A stretch of DNA of 18,244 nt from Zymomonas sp. (GTDB lineage Bacteria; Pseudomonadota; Alphaproteobacteria; Sphingomonadales; Sphingomonadaceae): NCBI GenBank assembly GCA_027489105.1, contig JAIYAJ010000337.1, positions 1-18,244 on the forward strand, given 5' to 3'. The translations under genes were made by a program, and so were the position numbers. This document shows, in pieces, positions 1-6,976 of this stretch (the first letter of the stretch is position 1; each line of letters begins with the position of its first letter). Below the pieces are notes generated by a model, which was given only the letters and a program-made list of their open reading frames with translations, was not told where the DNA came from and did not search any database.

Positions 1-448
1 CGACGCGCAGGCCGCCCGTCGCCAGCTTGAGCAGCGCAAAACGCCCCGGCGAGTCGAGATGATCGAGCATCTCGCCCAGTGCCGCCGGAGCCTCCGTCCG
101 GCCGAGCCTCATCAGGCGGTCGACAACCGCGCCCAACGTCAGCGACCCGTCATCGATCTCCGCCGGCTGGTCGAGCCGCTTCGGCCACAGCAGCGCGACG
201 GTCTCGGCCAGATCGCCGACATAGTCGCGGCTCATGCGGAACAGGGTGGGGTCGACGCGCTCGTCGACGATCGCCTGGATCGCGGACGCCTTGACCGCCG
301 CCAGGTTCAGGTCACCCGTCAGCGCCGCCAGCGCCCAGCCGCGATCGGGGTCCGGTGCGCTACGCATATAGTCGGCGATCAGCGCCAGCTTGGCGTTGCG
401 CGAGCGCGTGTAGACCAGCCCGTCGAGCAGCTGGGAGAAGGCGCGCAT
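1..448 (-). CDS. ATP-dependent DNA ligase, N-terminal part (cut by window edge)
   Basis: Reading the minus strand from the ATG at 448 gives an open frame of 149 codons that runs off the left edge. It begins [18 protein letters not shown] and contains DRGWALAALTGDLNL and SRDYVGDLAETVALLWP. I recognise this as the N-terminal helical domain of the cisplatin-type bacterial ATP-dependent ligases that travel with a metallo-beta-lactamase exonuclease. The nucleotidyltransferase domain with the active-site lysine (KxDG) would lie outside the window, so the catalytic motif is not seen. Its ATG shares one base with the TGA of the exonuclease gene (TGATG), so the two are probably translationally coupled. 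Family role: sealing nicks in DNA repair, separate from the replicative NAD-dependent LigA. In related genomes an Lhr-type helicase and a PdeM-like phosphoesterase often follow, and they may lie just left of this window. Confidence 0.85.
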   Translation of the reverse strand, partial: MRAFSQLLDGLVYTRSRNAKLALIADYMRSAPDPDRGWALAALTGDLNLAAVKASAIQAIVDERVDPTLFRMSRDYVGDLAETVALLWPKRLDQPAEIDDGSLTLGAVVDRLMRLGRTEAPAALGEMLDHLDSPGRFALLKLATGGLRV

Positions 449-1440
449 CAGCCCTCGTCCTCGTCTTCATAACCGACGAGCGCGAGTGCCCGGGCACGAA
501 TCTGGTTGAGCGCACACCAGTGGACGAGCGCTTCCTCGCGCCCGTGCGTCACCCACAATTCGCGCGGCGCGACTTCGCGGACAGTGTCGGTCAGTTCGTC
601 CCAGTCGGCATGGTCGGAAATGACCAGCGGCAGTTCGACATTCTTCTGCCGCGCCCGCTGACGCACGCGCATCCAGCCCGAGGCCATCGCGGTGATCGGA
701 TCGGGCAGGCGGCGCGACCAGCGGTCGTTGAGCGCCGAAGGCGGGCACAGCACGATGCTGCCGCGCATCGCATCCTTGTTGGCGGCGGTGGCGGGCACGA
801 GCGGGCCGAGATCGACCCCGAAGTCGCGATAGAGATCGCACATCTTCTCCAGTGCACCATGGATGAAGATCGGCTCGCCATGACCATGGGCCCGCAGTTC
901 GGCGATCACGCGCTGCGCCTTGCCCAGCGCATAGGCGCCGACGACGACGCAGCGATCGGGTGCGGCGTGGAGCGCCGTCAGCAGCCGGTCCATCTCCTGC
1001 CCGATCGGCGGGTGGCGGAAGACGGGCAGGCCGAAGGTCGCCTCGGTGATCAATATGTCGCAGGGCACCGGCTGAAAAGGCGCGCAGGTGGGATCGCCTC
1101 GGCGCTTATAGTCGCCCGTCACGACGACACGTTCGCCTGCATGTTCGAGCACTATCTGCGCGGAGCCCAGCACATGGCCTGCGGGAACGAAACTGGCCTC
1201 CACCCCACCCACGCGCACCGACTCGCCATAGGCGACGGGCTTGCCGTCAACGGCGCCATAGCGCAGCCGCATGATCGCCAGCGTCTCGGGCGTAGCCCAG
1301 GCCGCGCGGTGCCCGCCGCGGGCATGATCGGCATGGCCATGGGTGATGAGGGCACGATCGACCGGAACGGACGGATCGATCCAGGCGTCGGCGGGGCGCA
1401 CATAGATGCCGCGGGGGGAGGCTTCGATCCAGTCGGCCAT
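448..1440 (-). CDS. ligase-associated DNA damage response exonuclease (metallo-beta-lactamase/beta-CASP fold)
   Basis: A 330-residue protein starting [20 protein letters not shown]. The metal-binding signature HxHxDH is clear at residues 34-39 ([12 protein letters not shown]). Further family motifs are [26 protein letters not shown] and [11 protein letters not shown], as expected for SNM1/CPSF-like nucleases. The length is normal for the bacterial ligase-associated exonuclease family. The enzyme is predicted to trim DNA ends in the cytoplasm before the partner ligase, encoded immediately downstream with a 1-nt overlap, seals them. The start is the first ATG in frame and matches the conserved N terminus; no clear Shine-Dalgarno sequence precedes it. 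An ECF-like promoter candidate ends only 8 nt upstream, which would make the transcript nearly leaderless. The gene is transcribed divergently from the iorA-like gene. Family assignment is firm; the exact substrate is inferred. Confidence 0.92.
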   Translation of the reverse strand: MADWIEASPRGIYVRPADAWIDPSVPVDRALITHGHADHARGGHRAAWATPETLAIMRLRYGAVDGKPVAYGESVRVGGVEASFVPAGHVLGSAQIVLEHAGERVVVTGDYKRRGDPTCAPFQPVPCDILITEATFGLPVFRHPPIGQEMDRLLTALHAAPDRCVVVGAYALGKAQRVIAELRAHGHGEPIFIHGALEKMCDLYRDFGVDLGPLVPATAANKDAMRGSIVLCPPSALNDRWSRRLPDPITAMASGWMRVRQRARQKNVELPLVISDHADWDELTDTVREVAPRELWVTHGREEALVHWCALNQIRARALALVGYEDEDEG

Positions 1441-1448
1441 GGATCATA

Positions 1449-1473
1449 GACGATAGCAGCGGATGCCGGTTCC
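1449..1473 (-). promoter_or_regulatory. candidate ECF-type promoter ahead of the exonuclease gene
   Basis: On the minus strand GGAAC (1473-1469) is followed after 16 nt by CGTC (1452-1449). This resembles the GGAAC-N16/17-CGTT pattern of alphaproteobacterial general-stress (EcfG) promoters with one mismatch in the -10. The -10 lies 8 nt from the ATG, so transcription from here would give an almost leaderless mRNA. A chance match is quite possible. Confidence 0.25.
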
Positions 1474-1496
1474 ATCCATGTGGTCGCATTTCCGGG

Positions 1497-1524
1497 TTTA
1501 CAGAAACCGAACGGTACGTATCAT
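1497..1524 (+). promoter_or_regulatory. candidate sigma-70-like promoter of the iorAB operon
   Basis: TTTACA (1497-1502) and TATCAT (1519-1524) are separated by 16 nt in the 128-nt divergent gap. The inferred start near 1531 leaves a leader of about 38 nt before the ATG at 1569. The spacer is one base shorter than ideal. The call rests on sequence match alone. Confidence 0.4.
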
Positions 1525-1568
1525 CCCTCCGCGAGCGCGCACCATGCGCCGAACAGAGGGTGCCTCCG

Positions 1569-2030
1569 ATGAGCTTCAGCATTACCGTCAACGGCGAAAG
1601 CCGTAGCGTCGACGTGGACGATGACACGCCGCTCCTGTGGGTCCTGCGCGACGATCTGGGCCTGACGGGCACCAAGTTCGGCTGCGGCGTGGCGATGTGC
1701 GGCGCCTGCACGGTCCATATGGATGGTCAGCCGATCCGGTCCTGCTCGATGCCGATCTCGGGCGTCAGCGGCGAGATCCGGACGATCGAAGCGGTCGAAG
1801 GTCCCGAAGCGAAAGCCGTGCAGACCGCCTGGGTCGCACATGACGTCCCCCAATGCGGCTATTGCCAGTCGGGCCAGGTGATGAGCGCGGTCGCGCTGCT
1901 GCGCGAGAAGCCGCAGCCGACCGACGAGGACATCGACCTGGCGATGAACGGCAATCTCTGCCGCTGCGCCACCTATGTCCGTATCCGCGCCGCGATCCAT
2001 GCGGCCGCCAAATCCCTCACGGAGGCCTGA
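1569..2030 (+). CDS. (2Fe-2S)-binding subunit of an IorAB-type aldehyde/isoquinoline oxidoreductase
   Basis: A 153-residue small subunit of the xanthine dehydrogenase superfamily. The plant-type [2Fe-2S] motif is at Cys39, Cys44, Cys47 and Cys59 ([15 protein letters not shown]). The second, helical [2Fe-2S] domain has Cys96-x2-Cys99 and Cys131-x-Cys133 ([17 protein letters not shown]). The two-domain layout and length match IorA of isoquinoline 1-oxidoreductase. It should pass electrons from the molybdenum site of the next gene product to an acceptor. I chose the ATG at 1569 over an in-frame GTG at 1560, because GAGGG at 1556-1560 sits 8 nt before the ATG and the family starts near this point. 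It has no export signal of its own and presumably leaves the cytoplasm with its Tat-tagged partner. The real substrate cannot be read from the sequence; aldehydes or N-heterocycles are the usual choices. Confidence 0.93.
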   Translation: MSFSITVNGESRSVDVDDDTPLLWVLRDDLGLTGTKFGCGVAMCGACTVHMDGQPIRSCSMPISGVSGEIRTIEAVEGPEAKAVQTAWVAHDVPQCGYCQSGQVMSAVALLREKPQPTDEDIDLAMNGNLCRCATYVRIRAAIHAAAKSLTEA

Positions 2031-2031
2031 C

Positions 2032-4188
2032 ATGGGCGCACAGGATATGACGCTGTCGCGACGCGACGCCCTCAAGGCCGCCGGCGCGCTGGTCGTAGGC
2101 GTCTGCCTGCCGGTCGGGGGGCTCAAGGCACAGGCCGCCAAGGGCCCGCCGCCCATCACGCCCAACGCCTTCATCCGCATCGGCGCCGACGACATGGTGA
2201 CGATCGTTTCGAAGCACATCGAATTCGGTCAGGGTCCCTATACCGGCCTTGCGACCATCGCGGCCGAAGAGCTCGACGCCGACTGGTCAAAGGTCCGCGT
2301 GCAGAGCGCTCCGGCCGATGCGAAGATCTATGCGAATCTGATGCTCGGCGCGCAGCTGACGGGTGGTTCGTCGGCAATCGCCAACAGCTTCGACCAGATG
2401 CGCCAGGCGGGCGCGATGGCCCGTGCCATGCTGGTGCAGGCCGCAGCCACCGCCTGGAAGGTGCCCGCGTCGGAGATCAGCGTCTCGAAGGGCGTCATTT
2501 CCCACGGCAAGAGCAAACGCTCCGCCGGCTTCGGCACCTTCGCCGAAGCGGCCTCCAGGCTGCCGATGCCCAAGCAGGTCGCCTATAAGGATGCGTCGGC
2601 CTACACGTTGATCGGCAAGGACAAGCCCGGCGTTCGCGTGGACAGCGCCGACAAGTCAACAGGCCGCGCCAAGTTCACGATCGACATGACCGCGCCGGGC
2701 ATGCTGACCGTGCTCGTCGCGCGCAGCCCGCGCTTCGGCGGCACCGTCCGCAGCTTCGACGCGTCGGATGCGATGAAGGTAAAGGGCGTGGTCGCGGTCA
2801 AGCAGATCTCCACGGGCGTCGCCGTCTACGCGAAGGGAATGTGGCCCGCGACCAAAGGCCGCAAGGCGCTGCGAATCGAGTGGGACGACAGCAAGGCGGA
2901 AACCCGCGGCAGCGAGGAAATGATCGCCGCTTATCTCGGGCAGACGCGCCAGCCCGGCACAGTGCACGGCCAGAAGGGCGACGCCGCCAAGGCGCTTGCT
3001 GCCGGCGGCGAGGTGATCGAGGCGGAATATGTCTTCCCCTATCTCGCCCACGCGCCGATGGAACCGCTCGACGGCTTCATGATCTTCGACGGCACTACGG
3101 CCAAGGCGCGCTTCGGCTCGCAGGCCCAGACGATCGACCAGGGCGCCATCGCCCAGGTGCTCGGCATCCCGATGGACAAGGTCGAGATCGAGACGCTTCT
3201 GGCCGGCGGCAGCTTCGGCCGACGCGCGACGCCCAACGGCCATCTCGCGGCGGAACTCGCCGAGGTCGCCAAGGCGATGCCGGCGGGCACGCCGGTCAAG
3301 CTCGTCTGGACGCGCGAGGACGACATTCACGGCGGTTATTACCGTCCGCTGTTCGTCCATCGCCTGAAGGGGGCGGTGAAGGACGGCAAGATCACTGCCT
3401 GGTCGAACACGATGATGGGTCAGTCCTTCATGATCGGCTCCTCCTTCGAGGCCTTCGCCGTCCGCAACGGCGTCGATGCGATCATGAGCGAGGGATCGAG
3501 CAAGCTGCTCTACGACATCGCCGATTTCCGCTGCGATGTGCATGTCGCGAAGTCGCCGGTCAGCACGCTCTGGTGGCGTTCGGTCGGGCACACGCACACC
3601 GCCTATGCGGTGGAGTGCTTCATGGACCAGCTGCTCGCGGCCGCCGGCCAGGATCCGGTCGCGGGCCGGCTCGCGATGATGTCGGGCAACCCAAGGGCCG
3701 CAGGCGCGTTGAAGGCGGTAGCCGAGCTTGCCGGCTGGAAGGGTCCCAAGGTCGGCAACGGCCGAGCGCGAGGTGTCGCTGTCGTGGAGAGCTTCAACAG
3801 CTATGTCGCACAGATCGCCGAAGTTTCGATGGGCGACAATGGCGAGCCCAGGGTCCACAAGGTGTGGGCCGCGGTCGACTGCGGCGTCGCGGTCAATCCC
3901 GACATCATCCGCGCACAGCTGGAAGGCGGGATCGGCTTCGCGCTGGGCCATGCCCTCTATGCCGAAGTGCCGCTCGAAGCGGGTCGCCCGACCGTGTCCA
4001 ACTTCAACGACTATCGTTCGCTGAGGATCAACGAGATGCCCGAGATCGAGGTCGCTATCGTTCCGTCGAGCGAAGCCCCGACCGGCATCGGCGAGCCGGG
4101 CGTCCCGCCGCTCGCCCCCGCCGTCGCCAACGCCATGGCTGCCCTTGGCCACAAGCGTCCAGCGCGGCTGCCGATGGTGCGTGCATGA
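2032..4188 (+). CDS. molybdopterin-binding large subunit, IorB/aldehyde dehydrogenase type, Tat-exported
   Basis: A 718-residue large subunit of the xanthine oxidase family. It opens with a Tat signal: Arg10-Arg11 in [11 protein letters not shown], then a hydrophobic stretch and a likely cleavage site near residue 35. Molybdopterin-binding features include [12 protein letters not shown] around residues 391-402 and [17 protein letters not shown] near the C terminus. There Glu688 sits where the catalytic glutamate of this family is expected. The start at 2032 is set by GGAGG at 2021-2025 with a 6-nt spacing; a longer frame from 1975 would only add residues inside iorA. It begins 1 nt after the iorA stop. 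Family knowledge predicts a molybdenum cytosine dinucleotide cofactor and hydroxylation of aldehydes or N-heteroaromatics in the periplasm. No maturation gene (XdhC- or MobA-like) is seen nearby, so these must be elsewhere. Confidence 0.93.
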   Translation: MGAQDMTLSRRDALKAAGALVVGVCLPVGGLKAQAAKGPPPITPNAFIRIGADDMVTIVSKHIEFGQGPYTGLATIAAEELDADWSKVRVQSAPADAKIYANLMLGAQLTGGSSAIANSFDQMRQAGAMARAMLVQAAATAWKVPASEISVSKGVISHGKSKRSAGFGTFAEAASRLPMPKQVAYKDASAYTLIGKDKPGVRVDSADKSTGRAKFTIDMTAPGMLTVLVARSPRFGGTVRSFDASDAMKVKGVVAVKQISTGVAVYAKGMWPATKGRKALRIEWDDSKAETRGSEEMIAAYLGQTRQPGTVHGQKGDAAKALAAGGEVIEAEYVFPYLAHAPMEPLDGFMIFDGTTAKARFGSQAQTIDQGAIAQVLGIPMDKVEIETLLAGGSFGRRATPNGHLAAELAEVAKAMPAGTPVKLVWTREDDIHGGYYRPLFVHRLKGAVKDGKITAWSNTMMGQSFMIGSSFEAFAVRNGVDAIMSEGSSKLLYDIADFRCDVHVAKSPVSTLWWRSVGHTHTAYAVECFMDQLLAAAGQDPVAGRLAMMSGNPRAAGALKAVAELAGWKGPKVGNGRARGVAVVESFNSYVAQIAEVSMGDNGEPRVHKVWAAVDCGVAVNPDIIRAQLEGGIGFALGHALYAEVPLEAGRPTVSNFNDYRSLRINEMPEIEVAIVPSSEAPTGIGEPGVPPLAPAVANAMAALGHKRPARLPMVRA

Positions 4189-4439
4189 TCATACGCATCG
4201 CCGGCCTGTCGGCGCTGCTTGCCCTCGCCGTCGCCGGCGCGGGCATCGCCGCCGACAAGGAGCCGGCACGCAACGGCGGCAAGGACATGGCGCAGCTCGT
4301 CCACCATATGGCCGAGGACGAACTGGTCGGCTGGAGCTGGAACCCCGGTGGCAAGCGGACGCCGGCGCCCGGCACGCAGGCCAAGTTCGGCGCGCTGTTC
4401 AAGGCCTGGGCAGACTCCGGAGCGCAGTGCCCAGAATGA
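4185..4439 (+). CDS. small secreted protein coupled to iorB, function unknown
   Basis: An 84-residue protein whose ATG overlaps the iorB stop (ATGA, 4185-4188), so it is probably translated by coupling. Residues 1-23 form a Sec-type signal peptide ([23 protein letters not shown]) with a likely cut after Ala-Ala. The mature part, about 61 residues, is hydrophilic, rich in Trp and Lys, and has one cysteine near the end (AQCPE). It contains no CxxCH heme motif, which matters because cytochromes c often accompany IorAB enzymes. Motifs such as [21 protein letters not shown] suggest a small conserved family that I cannot name. Position in the operon suggests a periplasmic accessory role for the oxidoreductase, which is inference. 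Its stop is 15 nt from the stop of the convergent oxygenase gene. Confidence 0.75.
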   Translation: MIIRIAGLSALLALAVAGAGIAADKEPARNGGKDMAQLVHHMAEDELVGWSWNPGGKRTPAPGTQAKFGALFKAWADSGAQCPE

Positions 4440-4454
4440 CCATGTAGGGGCGGC

Positions 4455-5558
4455 TCAGTTCCGTCCCTGCCCCGACTGCCGCACGCGATATTTGGCGAGA
4501 TCGCTTGCCACCTGCCCCGAACGTGCCATGGCTTCACGCTCACGCGCGGCCGCCTCATCATAGAAGAAGGGCAGGAAGGCATAGCGCCGGCCTTTTGTGA
4601 CGGGCTGTGCCTCGTGCAGCAGCGAGCAGGAAAAGACCAACGCCGCACCGGTCGGCGCCCGATAGGACCGCGTCCCGAACTCCGGAAAGAGCAGATTGCC
4701 GCCTTCATAGTCTTCCGCGTTGAGGTTGATCGTGCAGGCGAACCGGCGATGCGCCGTGCCTGCCGTCGTATTGTCGCGATGGGCGCGGAAGAAGCCCGCC
4801 GACTCCCCGTCATAACAAGCGACCATATAGCGCTCGACGCGGGTCACCTCGAACTGCAGCGCACGCTTCACCATCGGAATCAGGAAGCGGGTCAGGCGCA
4901 GTTGTATCTGCTCGCGCAGGGCCGGGTCCTCGACATGATGATCGCGCCTGCGTTTGATCTTCTCGTCGAATACGCCGACTGTCTTGCCCTCGACGGTGCG
5001 CATGAAGCCGGATGGCTCGCCGCCCGACTGGTCATAGGCATCGATCAGACGACGGCAGAAAGCCCGGTCGAAAACGTCAGGCAGGATCAGCACGGGCGCG
5101 GGAATCTCGACGCGCGGCCGGCCCACCACCTCCGCCATCCGATCGAGAAGCGCGCCGCCATTGGCAACGTCCGAACGACCCATGATGCGCATCAACGGGT
5201 CCATCGCCATCCATATCGGGCGAGCCTCGTCGATCGCGTCGATCGCGCCGAAGCGTTGCGCGATCGACCCGTCGAAATCGGTGAACCAGCGTATCCCCGG
5301 CAGGCTGATCGCGGCCCTGCCCGCTCCGACATCCGCCGGATCGCGGGTGATCCCGAAAAAGCACAGCCGGCGGTCGTCGAGCATTGCGCGGCGCGCGTGG
5401 AGATCGGCGAGGGCCTGTCGCGCCAGCGGCGAGTCCGCGCTCTTCACGAACAGCAACAGCACATGCATCCCGCCGAGCGACGAGAACTGGAATTCCTTGA
5501 TTCCGCCGGGCACAGGCGCCTGGAACCACGGCGCAAACTCGCCGGGAAGGATCTTCAT
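4455..5558 (-). CDS. fusion of a redoxin-like domain and a 2-oxoglutarate/Fe(II) oxygenase
   Basis: A 367-residue two-domain protein. Residues 1 to about 150 have the AhpC/TSA-like thioredoxin-fold layout (GEFAPWFQAPVPGG, HVLLLFVKSADSPLARQALADL, CFFGITRDPADV). The peroxidatic-cysteine position is alanine (Ala46), so ordinary peroxidase activity is unlikely. Residues about 155-335 form a prolyl-4-hydroxylase-type 2OG-Fe(II) domain. The predicted iron ligands are His260, Asp262 (AHRDNTT) and His315 (LLHEAQPV), with Arg324 or Arg325 for 2-oxoglutarate. The start at 5558 is supported by GGAGA 9 nt upstream; longer frames run into the anti-sigma gene. It is the last gene of a sigma/anti-sigma operon, 19 nt after the anti-sigma stop, so it is probably a target or effector of that sigma factor. 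The substrate is unknown; protein or small-molecule hydroxylation are both possible. Confidence 0.85.
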   Translation of the reverse strand: MKILPGEFAPWFQAPVPGGIKEFQFSSLGGMHVLLLFVKSADSPLARQALADLHARRAMLDDRRLCFFGITRDPADVGAGRAAISLPGIRWFTDFDGSIAQRFGAIDAIDEARPIWMAMDPLMRIMGRSDVANGGALLDRMAEVVGRPRVEIPAPVLILPDVFDRAFCRRLIDAYDQSGGEPSGFMRTVEGKTVGVFDEKIKRRRDHHVEDPALREQIQLRLTRFLIPMVKRALQFEVTRVERYMVACYDGESAGFFRAHRDNTTAGTAHRRFACTINLNAEDYEGGNLLFPEFGTRSYRAPTGAALVFSCSLLHEAQPVTKGRRYAFLPFFYDEAAAREREAMARSGQVASDLAKYRVRQSGQGRN

Positions 5559-5577
5559 GATCGACTTTCTCCGAGGA

Positions 5578-6348
5578 TCAGGCTTCGGTCTGGTTCTCGA
5601 CCGCGAGATTCTCGGCGATCGTGTCGAGCGTTTCCGGAGCCTCGCCCCCGGTGACCGCGTAAGACATGTCGCCCTCGCGCCAATAGGCGACCGAGGCGCC
5701 CTCGTGACGCACCGCCTCCGGCTCAGCCGGCGCATCGCTGGGCGTACGCACGGCGAAGATCGAGAGCGTGCCTTCGCTCGGGGTCCTGACCATGATCTGC
5801 AGCGCCGGCCCCTCCTTCGTCGGAAAAATCTGCGCGTCGGTGACGACCCATTTGGCCGGGAGACGGGGCACCGAGATGTTGGTGCTCCGACGGATTTCCG
5901 CGACGTCGATGTTGGGCGCTTCGATCTGCGAAACCATGCGCCCGCGAAGCAGCGCGGTGCGATAGGCCTCGACGGCATCGCCGACATAGTCGGGCGGGCT
6001 GGCGACGACGTCGCGGGCCGGGAGGAAAACGACCGCGACGAACGCGGCGGCTACGGCGAGACCCGACAGACCGCGCGGCCCGAACCATTGGCGGAAGCCC
6101 CGCACTGGCCGCTCATTGAGCCGGTCGGCGAGCATTGCCGCCGTGCGGCGCATGGCAGGCGGCGCGTCCTCGACCTGCGATGCGATCTGACGCAGCGACG
6201 AGCGCAGCCTGAGGTCCTCGAAGAAACGCCTGGCAGCCTCGGCATTGCGCGCCAGATGAGCCTCGACGGCCAAGCGCCGGTCGAGATCGAGTTCGCCATC
6301 CTGATAGGCCTCGATCTCGTCGTCGGTAACGGGTTCAGGCTCCTGCAT
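5578..6348 (-). CDS. transmembrane anti-sigma factor
   Basis: A 256-residue protein. The N-terminal cytoplasmic part (about residues 1-90) has the helical anti-sigma layout (DEIEAYQDGELDLDRRLAVEAHLARN). It lacks the His-x3-Cys-x2-Cys zinc motif, so it is a non-zinc member. One membrane helix is predicted at about residues 93-110 (GLSGLAVAAAFVAVVFLP). Residues 111-256 should lie in the periplasm and contain no cysteine. The start is strongly supported by GGAGG at 6355-6359, 5 nt before the ATG, inside the end of the sigma gene, which overlaps by 14 nt. Expected role: hold the upstream-encoded ECF sigma factor at the membrane until a periplasmic or membrane signal releases it. The signal cannot be told from sequence; the absence of cysteines argues against direct thiol sensing. 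Confidence 0.82.
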   Translation of the reverse strand: MQEPEPVTDDEIEAYQDGELDLDRRLAVEAHLARNAEAARRFFEDLRLRSSLRQIASQVEDAPPAMRRTAAMLADRLNERPVRGFRQWFGPRGLSGLAVAAAFVAVVFLPARDVVASPPDYVGDAVEAYRTALLRGRMVSQIEAPNIDVAEIRRSTNISVPRLPAKWVVTDAQIFPTKEGPALQIMVRTPSEGTLSIFAVRTPSDAPAEPEAVRHEGASVAYWREGDMSYAVTGGEAPETLDTIAENLAVENQTEA

Positions 6349-6865
6349 CCCTGCCTCCTACGATGTGCAGCCGGGCATTGCCGGCGTGATGCGGCTCCCG
6401 CAGCGCGGCGCGCGCGCGGTGGAGTCGCGACATGACCGTGCCTACGGGCACGTTGAGCGTTTCCGCGGCTTCCTGATAGCTGACGCCCTGGACGATGATC
6501 AGGCTGGCCACGGCGCGCTGTTCGTCCGGCAGCGCATCGAATCGCGCCGCCACCTCCGCGAGCCACACCACATGCTCCTGGCTCCCCTGCACGACGATGC
6601 CGGAGTCGAGCGCGGCGACGCGGGCATTGCGGCGCAACTCGCTCGCCTCGCGCCGCTTCTGGTCGACGAATAGATTGTGGACGATAGAGAGCAGCCAGGA
6701 GCGCAGCGAGTTTCCAGGCCGGAAGGTGGCGGCGCGTTCATAGGCGCGCAGCAAGGCTTCCTGCACCAGATCGTCGGCGCTGACCGGGTCGCGGGTCAGC
6801 GCCCGGGCATAGCTGCGCAACCGGGGCAGGCTCTGTTCGATCTCGGTGGCGGTCCAAGGGGTCAT
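6335..6865 (-). CDS. ECF-type RNA polymerase sigma factor
   Basis: A 176-residue sigma-70 family protein with only regions 2 and 4. Region 2 lies at about residues 14-75 ([36 protein letters not shown]). Region 4 lies at about 105-155 with the helix-turn-helix [26 protein letters not shown]. An in-frame ATG at 6892 would extend the protein by nine residues. I prefer 6865 because the conserved part begins here and a promoter candidate at 6899-6922 would place the transcription start near 6892. The ribosome-binding site is weak for either start. The gene overlaps the anti-sigma gene by 14 nt and heads a three-gene operon ending in the redoxin/oxygenase fusion. It is divergent from purL. It is not accompanied by PhyR or NepR here, so it is probably not the general-stress EcfG regulator. 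Confidence 0.88.
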   Translation of the reverse strand: MTPWTATEIEQSLPRLRSYARALTRDPVSADDLVQEALLRAYERAATFRPGNSLRSWLLSIVHNLFVDQKRREASELRRNARVAALDSGIVVQGSQEHVVWLAEVAARFDALPDEQRAVASLIIVQGVSYQEAAETLNVPVGTVMSRLHRARAALREPHHAGNARLHIVGGRDAGA

Positions 6866-6898
6866 GGCGGGCTTACGTCTTCCGTCCACCATTTATTC

Positions 6899-6922
6899 CA
6901 CGACGTCGACGAGGATCGTTCC
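6899..6922 (-). promoter_or_regulatory. candidate ECF-type promoter of the sigma operon, overlapping a hairpin
   Basis: On the minus strand GGAAC (6922-6918) is followed after 15 nt by CGTG (6902-6899), close to the GGAAC-N16-CGTT pattern of ECF promoters. A start near 6892 would give a leader of about 27 nt before the sigma ATG. The GGAAC lies within the short inverted repeat GAGGA-TCGT-TCCTC (6910-6923). Autoregulation by the encoded sigma factor is typical of such operons but is inferred here. Confidence 0.3.
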
Positions 6923-6976
6923 TCGACGCTGTCGACGGGTCTAGGCGCAGGCCGATTCAAACGCTATCGGCGGCGC

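Noticed and set aside
355..1449. Long plus-strand open frame (364 codons) opposite the exonuclease
   Set aside because: It is the antisense shadow of a well-recognised exonuclease gene and its translation resembles no protein family.
2656..4152. 498-codon minus-strand frame
   Set aside because: Antisense shadow of iorB, typical of GC-rich DNA, with no recognisable motifs.
2841..4439. 532-codon plus-strand frame overlapping iorB
   Set aside because: Its first 448 codons are an arginine-rich shadow of iorB; only the final 84 codons are a real gene, starting at 4185.
4440..4480. GC-rich inverted segments (GGGGC/GCCCC) between the convergent stops, as a terminator
   Set aside because: The 5-bp stem has a loop of about 17 nt, lies partly in the oxygenase coding end and has no T-run.
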